From Aquisphaera insulae (GTDB taxonomy: Bacteria > Planctomycetota > Planctomycetia > Isosphaerales > Isosphaeraceae): a stretch of 64,000 nucleotides of DNA. Where the stretch lies: positions 1 to 64,000 of the forward strand of contig NZ_JAALJH010000003.1 of the NCBI RefSeq assembly GCF_011064615.1, in the 5' to 3' direction. Each line of letters begins with the position of its first letter. Position 1 is the stretch's first letter. The notes under the pieces were generated by a model, which saw nothing but the letters and a program-made list of their open reading frames with translations, had not been told where the DNA came from and did not search any database. Both the position numbers and the translations under genes were made by a program. Positions 35,801 through 42,492 of this stretch are shown here, piece after piece.

Positions 35801-37251
35801 GCCAGCGACGAGGCGTCGATCCCCCGCGCGATCGCCTCGTCCAGGACGCCGCACGCCTGCTCCCAGAGGAGGAAGCTCGATCGCGGGCCGACGTGCCCGC
35901 CGCACTCGCGCCCCTCGAGGATGAACCGCCGTGCCCCGGCCCGGAGGTACTGATCGAGGAGCCCCGGCGAGGGGACGTGGAGGTAGGTCCGGATTCCGTC
36001 CCCCTCGAGCTCGGCCGCCTGGTCCGGCCTCCCCCCCGCGATCAGGGCGAATGGCGGCCGCGCCCGGCGGACGGCGGCGAGCTGCTCCTCCCGGAGCTCC
36101 GCCGGGGCGAATCCGAGCAGTCCCACGCCCCACGGCTTGCCGGCCAGCCTCTGCGAGGTCTCCGCCAGCAGGACCCCGGCGGCCGGGCCGCGGAGCAGGG
36201 CGAGCGCGATGAACGGGACGGCCCCCTCGCCCGCCACGGCCTCGGCGAACGCGGCGACGTCGCTGACGCGGGTCATGGGCCCCTGGAGGATGGGGAACTC
36301 GCTGCCGTGATCTCTCGCCAGGGTTGAGCCCGGGGCGAGCGGCCGGACCCGGTCCGCCTCGGCGATGCCGCGATCGATGGCGCGCTCGAACTCCTGGACG
36401 ATCCCGCCGACCGTGACGTGCCGCCCCGCCAGGTCCCCGGCGAAGGCCGCATCCGGTCCCACCGGCCAGGCCTGGGCGGGGCCCCAGCCGACCTCGCGGA
36501 TCAGCGCCCTCGACCACTCCTCGCCGCCGTCGCGGGCCGCCTGCCGGAGCCTCGCCAGCGCGGGGGACATCGGCGGGGCGAACACGCGCCATCCGCGGCC
36601 GTCGGCGGGCTGGACCCGCAAGGACTCGCTGCCGTCCCAGGTCGCGATCCGCTCCCTCGCTTCGGGCGTGATCGACGACTCGCGGGCGAGCAGCACGGCC
36701 CCCTCCAGGACCACGCCCGCCGCCCCCGCCGCGATGCAACCGGCCGCCACGCGGGGCCCGATCCCCCCTCGGACCCAAACCGGCCGGTCCGTCCGAGCCA
36801 GGATCGCCTGGAGCACGATGAACGCGGAGTCCATCCCCGAAGGCCCGCCGACCTCCTCGCCCACCGCGATCAGGCCATCGGCATTCGCCGGGATTGCGGC
36901 CTCCACGCCGACGACCGAGCCGACCTCGATCAGGACTCGCCGACCTTCCGACCTCACCCTCCGACAGGCTTCCGCCCGCTCATCCGCCGATCCGTCCTCC
37001 GTGAGGACGACCGCCGTGAGCGCCTCGTCGGCGAATCCGAGCGTCTCGCGTGATGCCGCCGCCGCAGAGAGCCGCAGGGCGAACGCGGGGACCTTCAACG
37101 CTCGCAGCCTCGCGAGCCCGCGTGCCGGGTCGACCCCTCCCGTCAGGTCAAGGATGCCGAGAGCACCGGATCGGCTCGCGGCGGCGACGATCCCGGCGCC
37201 GTCCAGCCCCGGAGGTGCCATCACGAAGATGCGGTGTTCGTTCCAGTGCAT
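29824..37251 (-). CDS. PUFA-synthase-like megasynthase: tandem NPD/ER-KS-AT-ACP-KR
   Basis: The 2475-residue protein begins with two nitropropane-dioxygenase-like FMN barrels (about 1-250 and 315-600). The second has EGRECGGHVG and FAGGIHDARSAAAV, like PfaD enoyl reductases. Next come KS (about 680-1130; Cys875 in VDAACGSSL, His1010, His1050), AT (about 1245-1560; Ser1348 in GHSFGE, His1452), a Pro/Ala linker, one ACP (Ser1847 in LGIDSIKRVEILG, the PfaA-type signature) and a KR (about 2180-2475; GGARGITS, Ser2363, Tyr2376, Asn2380). A degenerate reductase-like segment at about 1935-2160 precedes the KR. The start at 37251 is preferred because the barrel begins there; the frame stays open for 143 codons upstream. 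It is the first gene of the operon. Confidence 0.9.
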   Translation of the reverse strand: MHWNEHRIFVMAPPGLDGAGIVAAASRSGALGILDLTGGVDPARGLARLRALKVPAFALRLSAAAASRETLGFADEALTAVVLTEDGSADERAEACRRVRSEGRRVLIEVGSVVGVEAAIPANADGLIAVGEEVGGPSGMDSAFIVLQAILARTDRPVWVRGGIGPRVAAGCIAAGAAGVVLEGAVLLARESSITPEARERIATWDGSESLRVQPADGRGWRVFAPPMSPALARLRQAARDGGEEWSRALIREVGWGPAQAWPVGPDAAFAGDLAGRHVTVGGIVQEFERAIDRGIAEADRVRPLAPGSTLARDHGSEFPILQGPMTRVSDVAAFAEAVAGEGAVPFIALALLRGPAAGVLLAETSQRLAGKPWGVGLLGFAPAELREEQLAAVRRARPPFALIAGGRPDQAAELEGDGIRTYLHVPSPGLLDQYLRAGARRFILEGRECGGHVGPRSSFLLWEQACGVLDEAIARGIDASSLAVVFAGGIHDARSAAAVAAIAGDLAAKGMRVGVLMGTAYLFTPEAVSTGAIVERFQREALRCRRTVLLESGPGHQVRVSPSPFVGTFEAERARLIAAGASNEEIRTALERLNAGRLRIAAKGVDREPGGEAPLAAVPEERQAADGLYMIGQVAALRDASISMRDLHRDVSSGSTAWIERTATRRVAAPDPEPEPSPAAVAIVGMAALLPGAKDVSAFWANSLKGVDAITEIPGDRWDWRPYYDPDPKAPDKIYSKWGGFVPDLPFDPIRYGMPPASLPSMEPAQLLALEVSRAALADAGYSTRPFPKDRTAVVLGMGGGAAQVSMGYAFRSYLPMLDAVIPGGGASAMERCDGLLPEWTEDSFPGFLLNVTAGRIANRLDLGGANYTVDAACGSSLAALNLAVRELRHGAADMVLLGGVDTVQNPFTYLAFSKTQAFSPRGRCRPFDASADGIVISEGVAAVVLKRLEDAERDGDRIYAVIRGVGSSSDGRAKGLTAPNDDGQVRALERAYREAGIDPSTVGYVEAHGTGTAVGDVVEVGALGRLLASRGGKPGGCVVGSVKSQIGHTKCAAGLAGLIHASLALWHRVLPPTIGIETPTPRLKENGETLRINVEPQPWLHAAPDRPRRAGVSAFGFGGTNFHAVLEAYDADPVASPAPPTRDWPAELLAWSAADRGALLRDLDGLAGRLAAGAKPSLRDLAHTLGTRFDGGAAGPILAIVAESHEDLITKLDTARRAIRSGTKEIADPRGIHYRQVAGVPGGKVAFVFPGQGSQAVNMLRELAVHFDEVRGGFEEFDAALISSGRDPIGPLVFPAPAFDEATKGGQADALRATEVAQPAIGAASVGLLRLLDRLGLKADMVAGHSFGELAALHAAGSLRADDLAALAEARGRLMREAGGDAPGTMAALMAGADAVRPLIAGLAETRLVNLNGPKQTVVAGPREEIERVIERAEARRIRARRLPVAAAFHTPRMEPARGPLADEAARRLGGPPSMPVYSNLDATVHPDDPRAIAARLGEHAVRPVRFAEMIEAMAEGGAGVFVEVGPGCVLSSLIGSILGDRPHLSVAFEMPGRQGVVGLLHALARLTAAGVRPRLAELTRGRSDRVLDLENLPAGDGSTPLSPSTWLVNGSRARPMHAPEPRRLGQSGLTPSSPTPPAPAPPQAPTSNGTASNGTRHEGSRTMHATNGKPQTAPSPRLETPEPTRAAAVPPSPPPSSSPVPMAAPAASERVMLAFQETMRTFLEVQRTTMLAYLSGHPAPGVSTAAPSPPPMAMPTPTPAPTVAPVPVPVSAPRPAPPPPAPKPAQQPVAPVVAMPAPAPPAVAAVVRDDVAARLLDIVRDRTGYPLEVLKLDLDLEADLGIDSIKRVEILGKLRDAYPGIGGASDPEAMDRLAGARTLGAIVDRVEKSLGKAAAEPTPTPTPAPAPAPAPAPAAVTPVPAARDRAPEAAGVEPRRLVLEAVPAPLQGGEAGLVDGGVVVITPDDRGVSDALEASLRTRGWKTAVVGGPSSRLDWTSEAAVEDSLARARLGGPLTGLVHLSPLRSSRACDLDPAAWARRMTPDARGLFLLAKGMAGDLGEAASRGGASLIAATAMGGDLASLHGVGEAGTVDIFPGHGAVFGLIKTIAREWSAVRTRVVDLDVREATKKLASRLLGELLNDDPWSEVGYRGSRRIRLRAVPSSLPSSSAKAAPPVAPGEPVVIVGGARGITSLVAAEMARRWRPTLLLMGTTPAPIGPADAELDRVDDPAALKSALYDRLRRGGKPVAPADLELAYQSFRRGREVRRSLETLKALGARVEYAQADVRDPDRVASVLDGWRRLVGEPVGLVYGAGLIRDKLITEKSIESFDRVLGTKLDGALNLARILHPERLRFSVFFSSIAGRFGNEGQSDYAAANDALNKLAIWLDRRWPGRVLAPIWGPWAGIGMVSDLADHLGSRGLGMIAPEAGVAALMDELSRGRKGDVEVIYAGDLGTLEAPILRPAARRLEAVR

Positions 37252-37506
37252 CGCAGGAGACTCGCGCAACAGGGGCAAGGATGTTCCCTCGACTCTATCA
37301 CGCGAGCAAAATGGGAAACCTGCACAAGATGGAAAAGACACAACGAATGGCCTCAGATTTTTTCGGGTATGACCGTCCCGCGAGGGGAAGCAAGGAGAGG
37401 GACTTTGTCGAACGGGGGGGACGAATTTCGAGAATGTTGGTAAGTTCTCTTCAAGTTCCATGGGGAGCATGAAGGAAGGCATGTCCGACGAGTGAGGGAC
37501 CACTCC

Positions 37507-38568
37507 ATGAGCGGCGGCATCACCGTCACGATCGTCGTGTTGAGCTCGATGGCATCCTCGGCGAGCCTGTTCGGGCCGCCCGGCGGGGATGACGCGGTCC
37601 GGGAAGAGCCGCCGGCCCGCAAGGTGGCGATCGCACCCGGGACGGTCGTGAACGACCGGGTGCCGCGGACCTGGAGCCATATCGTCCTCAAGGCCCTGCC
37701 GCGACTCGCTTCCGGCGACCTGGACACGCTCCCCTCCTCGGCGGCCCGCACGGCCGGACTGTTCCGGACGGTGATCCTAGCCGATGTCGGGCCGGCGACG
37801 GGCGATCCCGCGCGGTTCGCCTTGCGCAGGATTGGCGTTGGGCTCTGTGTCCCGGACGGGGCACGCGGCGATGTGGTCGTCGATGCCCAGACTGCCGAGG
37901 ACGTGGGTGTCAGCCTCGGGATGATCGAAAGGACCGTTCTGAAGACCGCGGAGGCCGAGGTGAATCGCGGCCGGCTGGTCGCGGCGACCTCGACATTCGC
38001 CCTCTATCGCGGCCCGGCGCTCCTTCAGGTGGGGGCGGAGCACCACAAGGTCATCGTCTCGTACGGGTTCCTGGTGGACGAGAAAACCGGGGCCCTGCGG
38101 GTGCTGGCCTGGGGCGACGACCTCGATGTGAAGAAGCAAGGAGGAGCCGCGACGACGCCGATGGTCGAGCTGGCGCCGAAGCTGAATTACGATTGCCGGC
38201 TCAACGTCAAGGCGGAGCGGCTGCTGGGCGCCGTGCCGGTCTCCTGGTCGTTCGCCATCGAAACGCTGCCGCCGGGCGAGCCCAGGCCGATGACTCCGGA
38301 GCTGACCCGGGCGCTGGACAGGGAAAGGAAGCCGCTCGACGCCGACCGCCTGGAAGAGGCGATCCGCCGGTCCGCGTCAGCCGGTGCCAGGGCCAACGCA
38401 AACGCCAACGTCAACGTCAACGTCAACGAGCGTCGGACCCTGACGCGGCCCCCTTCGTCCGGCCCTTCAGCAGCTCGCGGCGGAGCGAGCGGATCTGGTC
38501 CTGGGCGATCAGCGAGAATTTCGACCGCAGGATCGGCGCCCCGCGGAACCACGCCTGGGGCTCGCTGA
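37507..38568 (+). CDS. Protein of unknown function with read-through-like C-terminus
   Basis: The 353-residue product starts with a hydrophobic segment (ITVTIVVLSSMASSASLFGP) that could be a signal peptide, so it is probably secreted or periplasmic. The middle contains mixed alpha/beta sequence with no recognised motif (ILADVGPATGDPARFALRRI, HKVIVSYGFLVDEKTGALRV). From about residue 296 it becomes a microsatellite product (ANANANVNVNVN), and the last 48 residues are antisense to the end of the convergent gene. The true protein probably ends near residue 300, or gained the tail by loss of its stop. ATG 37507 is preferred to GTG 37492. No function is assigned. Confidence 0.6.
   Translation: MSGGITVTIVVLSSMASSASLFGPPGGDDAVREEPPARKVAIAPGTVVNDRVPRTWSHIVLKALPRLASGDLDTLPSSAARTAGLFRTVILADVGPATGDPARFALRRIGVGLCVPDGARGDVVVDAQTAEDVGVSLGMIERTVLKTAEAEVNRGRLVAATSTFALYRGPALLQVGAEHHKVIVSYGFLVDEKTGALRVLAWGDDLDVKKQGGAATTPMVELAPKLNYDCRLNVKAERLLGAVPVSWSFAIETLPPGEPRPMTPELTRALDRERKPLDADRLEEAIRRSASAGARANANANVNVNVNERRTLTRPPSSGPSAARGGASGSGPGRSARISTAGSAPRGTTPGAR
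38395..38430. repeat. Hexamer microsatellite at two convergent gene ends
   Basis: Six consecutive six-base units (AACGCA, AACGCC, three AACGTC, AACGAG) lie where the plus-strand gene 37507-38568 and the minus-strand gene 38423-39337 meet. On the minus strand the repeat reads GTTGAC, so each unit offers a TGA in one frame, and the minus-strand gene stops in it (38423-38425). Changes by whole units keep both frames. Confidence 0.8.
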
Positions 38569-39337
38569 AGGCCGCGTGGAACTCGACGAGGAGGGCGCCT
38601 TCGGGCTCCTTCAGGCGGCTGATCTTCGCGTAGCTGATGCCCCCCTCGTAGGGCCGATACGAGCCGTCGCCCGCGTCCTTGCCGACATTCCTCCAGCGAT
38701 TCGATCCCGGGCCAAGGGTCGGATCGGCCCGGGCGGCGATGACCAGTGATTCCGCGGACCGGGTGGCGACGGCCTCGTCGATCGCCTCCAGCTCGATGCG
38801 GTCCAGGAGCAGGCCCTTCAGCTCCACATACCAGCGCGAGAGCTCGCGTCCGTGACGGGCGGATTTCCCTTTCGCCTTCATCTCCTCGTCCTTGAGCAGG
38901 CGGCTCTCGAACCGCATGTTGCCGGCTTCGACCGGCTTGCCCGACGACTGGCCGGCGACCTCCGCCGGATCGAGTGCGTTCAGGTCGGCCCGGACGACGA
39001 ACCAGAGGTCCACCAGCCGGATCGTCGCGTCCTTCTGCTTCTGGTCGCGGACCTTGAGGACGTAGGGCGCCGTGACGGAATCGCGGAGGAGATCGTCGAC
39101 CGCCCGCTCCGAACCGGCGACGCGGAGCAGGACCGCGCGCTGGGCCGCGGCGTCCATGTCATCCTTCAGCATGGGTGGGGGGAGGGGATCGGCCTGGCCC
39201 TCGGACGCGAGGCCCGAGCGCAAGGCCTCGACGTAGACCGTGTTGGCCCGATGGGCCGGCTCGAGGGGGGTCGGTCCGGATTCGGCAGGGGCCTGGCCGA
39301 CGAGGAGAAAGCCGAGGAGTGAGAACAGGTGCGGCAT
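38423..39337 (-). CDS. Secreted protein of unknown function
   Basis: The 304-residue protein has a signal peptide (MPHLFSLLGFLLVGQAPA, cleavage probably after A18). The mature part is soluble, with many charged residues and segments such as KVRDQKQKDATIRLVDLWFV and NRWRNVGKDAGDGSYRPYEG. No family is recognised. It seems to be a periplasmic protein of mixed structure. Its 3' end overlaps the convergent gene by 146 bases, and its stop lies in the hexamer microsatellite. It is divergent from the SppA-like gene with a 136-base spacer that must hold both promoters. Confidence 0.7.
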   Translation of the reverse strand: MPHLFSLLGFLLVGQAPAESGPTPLEPAHRANTVYVEALRSGLASEGQADPLPPPMLKDDMDAAAQRAVLLRVAGSERAVDDLLRDSVTAPYVLKVRDQKQKDATIRLVDLWFVVRADLNALDPAEVAGQSSGKPVEAGNMRFESRLLKDEEMKAKGKSARHGRELSRWYVELKGLLLDRIELEAIDEAVATRSAESLVIAARADPTLGPGSNRWRNVGKDAGDGSYRPYEGGISYAKISRLKEPEGALLVEFHAAFSEPQAWFRGAPILRSKFSLIAQDQIRSLRRELLKGRTKGAASGSDAR

Positions 39338-39473
39338 GGCGCGATGACACCTCTTTTGCGGATAACGCGGGCAAGTTCGGTCCCGCGGTGGTCGATAAGA
39401 CGGACAGGAGGAGTTCGCGGACGACCGCGCGCTCGGTGGGTCGGCTTCGAACCGCCGTTATATCGGGTCCGGA

Positions 39474-40586
39474 ATGGCGATCACAACATACAACTTGCGG
39501 TGCATCGGCCTCCTCGGCGTGGCCGTCGGCTGGGGCGTGGTCTGCGGTTGCGGGCATCCCATCCCGGTGATCGCCACCTTCCAGGGGGCCGGCAACTTCC
39601 AGGGGAACGCCAGCGTGGCCGCCCAGGCCGACATCAAGGGCGAGATGGCGGTGAAGCTCCCGGCCGCGATCGACCCGGGCCCCCTGGCGACCTCCGTGAT
39701 CCGGCCCGCGGCCGGCGGCGCCCCGCGAGTGGCCCTGATCGACGTGGACGGCCTGATCCTGAACCAGAACCGGGAAGGGCTCTATGACTCGGCCGAGAAC
39801 CCGGTCGCGGCCTTCCGCGAGAAGCTCGAGTCCGCGCACGCGGATCCGCGGATCGCGGCGATCGTCCTCCGGGTCCACAGCCCCGGCGGCGGGGTCACCG
39901 CGTGCGACATCATGGCGGCGGAGCTCGATCGCTTCCGGGAGCGGACGCGGAAGCCGGTGGTTGCCTGCCTGATGGACGTGGCCACCTCCGGCGCCTATTA
40001 CCTCGCCGTGGGCGGCGATCGGATCGTGGCCCATCCGACGACGATCACCGGAGGCATCGGCGCCGTCTTCAACCACGTCAACCTCGCCGATGCGATGGCG
40101 CAGCTCAACGTCGTGGACGACCCGGTCAAGGCCGGCCCGCTCGTGGACATGGGGAGCGTGACGCGCGCCCTGGACGACAAGTCGCGGGTCCTCCTCCAGG
40201 AGATGGCCGACGACTTCGCCCAGCGGTTCATCGACCGGGTCTCGCGGCATCGGCCCACGCTGACCGAGAACGACCGCAGGGTCCTCGCGGACGGCCGGAT
40301 CCTCTCGGCTCCCCAGGCGGAGAAGCTCCACCTGGTGGATCGCCTGGGCTACCTGGACGACGCGATCGCGGAGGCGGAGGGCCTGGCCGGCGTCTCGAAT
40401 GCCGAGGTCGTCCTCTTCAGCCGGACCGCCAGCCCGGCACGCTCCGCGTACGCGATCGCACCGGGGCCACCGCGGCTGAACGACGTGGTGCCCCTCAGCT
40501 ATCCCGGCCTCGACCGGGCGAAGCTGCCGACGTTCCTCTACCTCTGGCAGCCGGATCCGAGCCTCCCCCGGACGTCACCGCGGTGA
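39474..40586 (+). CDS. SppA-like S49 peptidase
   Basis: The 370-residue protein resembles single-domain S49 signal peptide peptidases. It has a hydrophobic N-terminus with cysteines (GVVCGCGHP) that may be a lipoprotein signal, the substrate groove RVHSPGGGVTACDIM, and the nucleophile Ser172 in DVATSGAYYLA, followed by TTITGGIGAV. The Lys that acts as general base in the KSGxxKD segment of the Bacillus-type enzyme aligns with Val224 here (VKAGPLVDMGS), while Lys219 is the preceding lysine of that segment. It may be catalytically altered. The segment at about 45-80 is an unusual N-terminal spacer. Its TGA overlaps the GTG start of the epimerase gene (40583-40586). Confidence 0.85.
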   Translation: MAITTYNLRCIGLLGVAVGWGVVCGCGHPIPVIATFQGAGNFQGNASVAAQADIKGEMAVKLPAAIDPGPLATSVIRPAAGGAPRVALIDVDGLILNQNREGLYDSAENPVAAFREKLESAHADPRIAAIVLRVHSPGGGVTACDIMAAELDRFRERTRKPVVACLMDVATSGAYYLAVGGDRIVAHPTTITGGIGAVFNHVNLADAMAQLNVVDDPVKAGPLVDMGSVTRALDDKSRVLLQEMADDFAQRFIDRVSRHRPTLTENDRRVLADGRILSAPQAEKLHLVDRLGYLDDAIAEAEGLAGVSNAEVVLFSRTASPARSAYAIAPGPPRLNDVVPLSYPGLDRAKLPTFLYLWQPDPSLPRTSPR

Positions 40587-41590
40587 ATCACACGGGAACC
40601 GCCGAAACGCCGTCCTTCGCCGAGCCGATCCCGGCGGACTGGCCCGTCCTCGTCACGGGCGCCGGGGGATTCGTCGGCGGCCACATCGCGCGGCACCTGG
40701 CCGCGGCAGGGCACCGCGTCCGCGGGCTGACCCGCAAGCCGCCGCAGGAGGAGGCGGGAGACCCGCCCATCGACTGGCTGCTGGGCGACCTCCGCGACGA
40801 GCCGGTCCGCGAGCGTGCCGTGCAGGGCGTCCGCGGCGTCATCCATACCGCCGCGTGGGTCAGCCTGGGGAAAGATCCAGGGGGGCTCAGCCGGGCGATC
40901 AACGTGGAGGCCACCTCCGGCCTGCTCGACGCCGCACGGCGAGCCGGCGCGGAGCGGTTCGTCCTCACGTCCACGCTCCACACCCTGGCCGCCGGCACCG
41001 AGGAAACACCGGCCGACGAGGGCACGACCTGGAATCTCCGGTGTGTCGACTCGCCGTACTGCCGGACGAAGCGTGAGGCGGAGGAGCTCGTCCGCGGCGA
41101 GGGCGATCCTTCGATGAGCACGGTCGTCCTCTGCCCCGCGATGGTCCTGGGCCCCCGCGACCCGAAGCCGACCTCGACGCGACTCCTCCGGGTGATCGCC
41201 AGCAGCCCGGTCGCGTTCCTACCCCGGGGCGGGATCCCGATCGTGGACTCCGCCGTGATCGCGACCGCCCATCGCCGGGCCCTGGTCGCGGGCGAGCCCG
41301 GGTCGCGGTACGCGATCGCCGGCCCCTACCTGAGCTATCCGGATCTCGGTCGGCTCGTCGCCCGGGTGGCCGGATGGCCGCGAGTGGTCGTCAGCTTGCC
41401 GGATATCCTCCGGGTCCCGATGAAGCTCTCCGCGGGATGGCTGGGACGACTCGGCCGCAACGACGAGCTCTCGGCCACGACCGTCGCGGGGGGATTCCTC
41501 AAACTCCATGTCACCGGCCGCCGCGCCGACGCGTGCTTCGGGCTCGTTCATCCACCGGCGATCGAGACGATCCGGGCGGCGATGGGATGA
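40583..41590 (+). CDS. NAD-dependent epimerase/dehydratase (extended SDR)
   Basis: The 335-residue protein has the extended-SDR signature: cofactor loop TGAGGFVGGHIARHLAAAG, LLGDLRDE, IHTAAWVSLG and catalytic Tyr-x3-Lys in SPYCRTKREAE, followed by VVLCPAMVLGPRDPKP. This fits the dihydroflavonol-4-reductase-like or NAD-dependent epimerase branch that acts on sugar nucleotides, steroids or aldehydes. The GTG at 40583 overlaps the SppA stop, giving translational coupling, and this start also places the Rossmann strand near residue 19 as expected. No partner suggests the substrate. Confidence 0.85.
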   Translation: MNHTGTAETPSFAEPIPADWPVLVTGAGGFVGGHIARHLAAAGHRVRGLTRKPPQEEAGDPPIDWLLGDLRDEPVRERAVQGVRGVIHTAAWVSLGKDPGGLSRAINVEATSGLLDAARRAGAERFVLTSTLHTLAAGTEETPADEGTTWNLRCVDSPYCRTKREAEELVRGEGDPSMSTVVLCPAMVLGPRDPKPTSTRLLRVIASSPVAFLPRGGIPIVDSAVIATAHRRALVAGEPGSRYAIAGPYLSYPDLGRLVARVAGWPRVVVSLPDILRVPMKLSAGWLGRLGRNDELSATTVAGGFLKLHVTGRRADACFGLVHPPAIETIRAAMG

Positions 41591-41659
41591 TCGCCGGACG
41601 ACGACATGGGCTTCATCGCCGGCCTGTCGACGTTCGCCGTCCGGGTCCGGCGGTTCGCC

Positions 41660-42454
41660 TCACCGCGCCGGTCCATCGCCGGGGACCAGGCCCATCGCCC
41701 AGAGGACGTGCTGGGTCCACATCGCCCGGATGGCCGGGTTGTCCCAGACCTCGTCGCGGTGGCCCAGTCCGTTGTAGAGCACGCGGCCCTTGCCATACGT
41801 GTGGGCCCAGATCACGGGGAACTCGGCGCGGCCGGCGCGGACGCCCTTGGCCTTCAGGTCGAGCTTCGAGGCGTCCAGGCTCAGGAGCACGCGGGAGCGA
41901 GCGCGAGAGAAGCCCTTGATCTGGTAGATCTCATCGCGGAGCGAAAACCGCGGCGACAGGGACGCCATGCCGGGGAAGCCGGCGTCCTCGACGACGAGCG
42001 GGGCCTCGAACTGGCCCCAGGGGTGGCCGTCGAAGACGCCGCCGAGCAGGTTCGCGTACTCGGGCCACGAGGGGAACGTGATGGCCGCGCTGTGGATGCC
42101 GACGAAGCCCTTGCCGTCGTCCCGGACGAACGACAGGAGGTCCGCCTTCTGCGAGTCATCCATCGACAGGTCGCCATCCGTGTAGAAGGCGACGGCGTCG
42201 AAGTCGTTCAGGTTCTTCACCTGGTATTTGAGCGGCTTCTTGGTGATGTTGCGGCAGTCGGTGCGGAAGGTGGTCTCCCACCGGCCGGAGGACCTGCCCA
42301 GGTCGTGGAGCGTCACCATCGCGGCCGTGATCGCGTCGTGCTGGTAGCCCTTCGCCTCGCCGACGACGAGCAGACGCTTCGCGCCCTGGGCCCAGGCCGG
42401 CGCCGCGAGGAAGACCAGCAGGGCCGGAAGGATGAGCATCCCGCGGGGTCGCAT
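41660..42454 (-). CDS. Secreted ThuA-domain protein
   Basis: The 264-residue protein has a signal peptide (MLILPALLVFLAAPAWA) and a ThuA (trehalose-utilisation) glutamine-amidotransferase-like domain: RLLVVGEAKGYQHD, FDAVAFYTDGDLSM, GKGFVGIHSAA, WAHTYGKGRVLYNGLGHRDEVW and a final Trp-rich segment. ThuA proteins are linked to sugar metabolism in several bacteria, but their reaction is not firmly known. The gene is last in an operon with a TIM-barrel isomerase (38-base gap) and a two-domain ThuA protein, a combination suggesting periplasmic sugar or glycoside processing. Confidence 0.85.
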   Translation of the reverse strand: MRPRGMLILPALLVFLAAPAWAQGAKRLLVVGEAKGYQHDAITAAMVTLHDLGRSSGRWETTFRTDCRNITKKPLKYQVKNLNDFDAVAFYTDGDLSMDDSQKADLLSFVRDDGKGFVGIHSAAITFPSWPEYANLLGGVFDGHPWGQFEAPLVVEDAGFPGMASLSPRFSLRDEIYQIKGFSRARSRVLLSLDASKLDLKAKGVRAGRAEFPVIWAHTYGKGRVLYNGLGHRDEVWDNPAIRAMWTQHVLWAMGLVPGDGPAR

Positions 42455-42492
42455 GCCGGGCCTCCTCTCGCGTCGCCTCGCCTTTCGGGTTC

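Noticed and set aside
19525..37251. Reading the cluster as an enediyne cluster
   Set aside because: The DH and transferase-like regions resemble enediyne synthases, but the domains are split over two proteins, NPD domains are present, and no enediyne-type thioesterase or accessory genes are seen.
37252..37680. Longer N-terminus for the 2475-residue synthase (start at 37680)
   Set aside because: The extra 143 residues are low in complexity, overlap the divergent gene's 5' region and precede the conserved barrel, which begins at the ATG at 37251.
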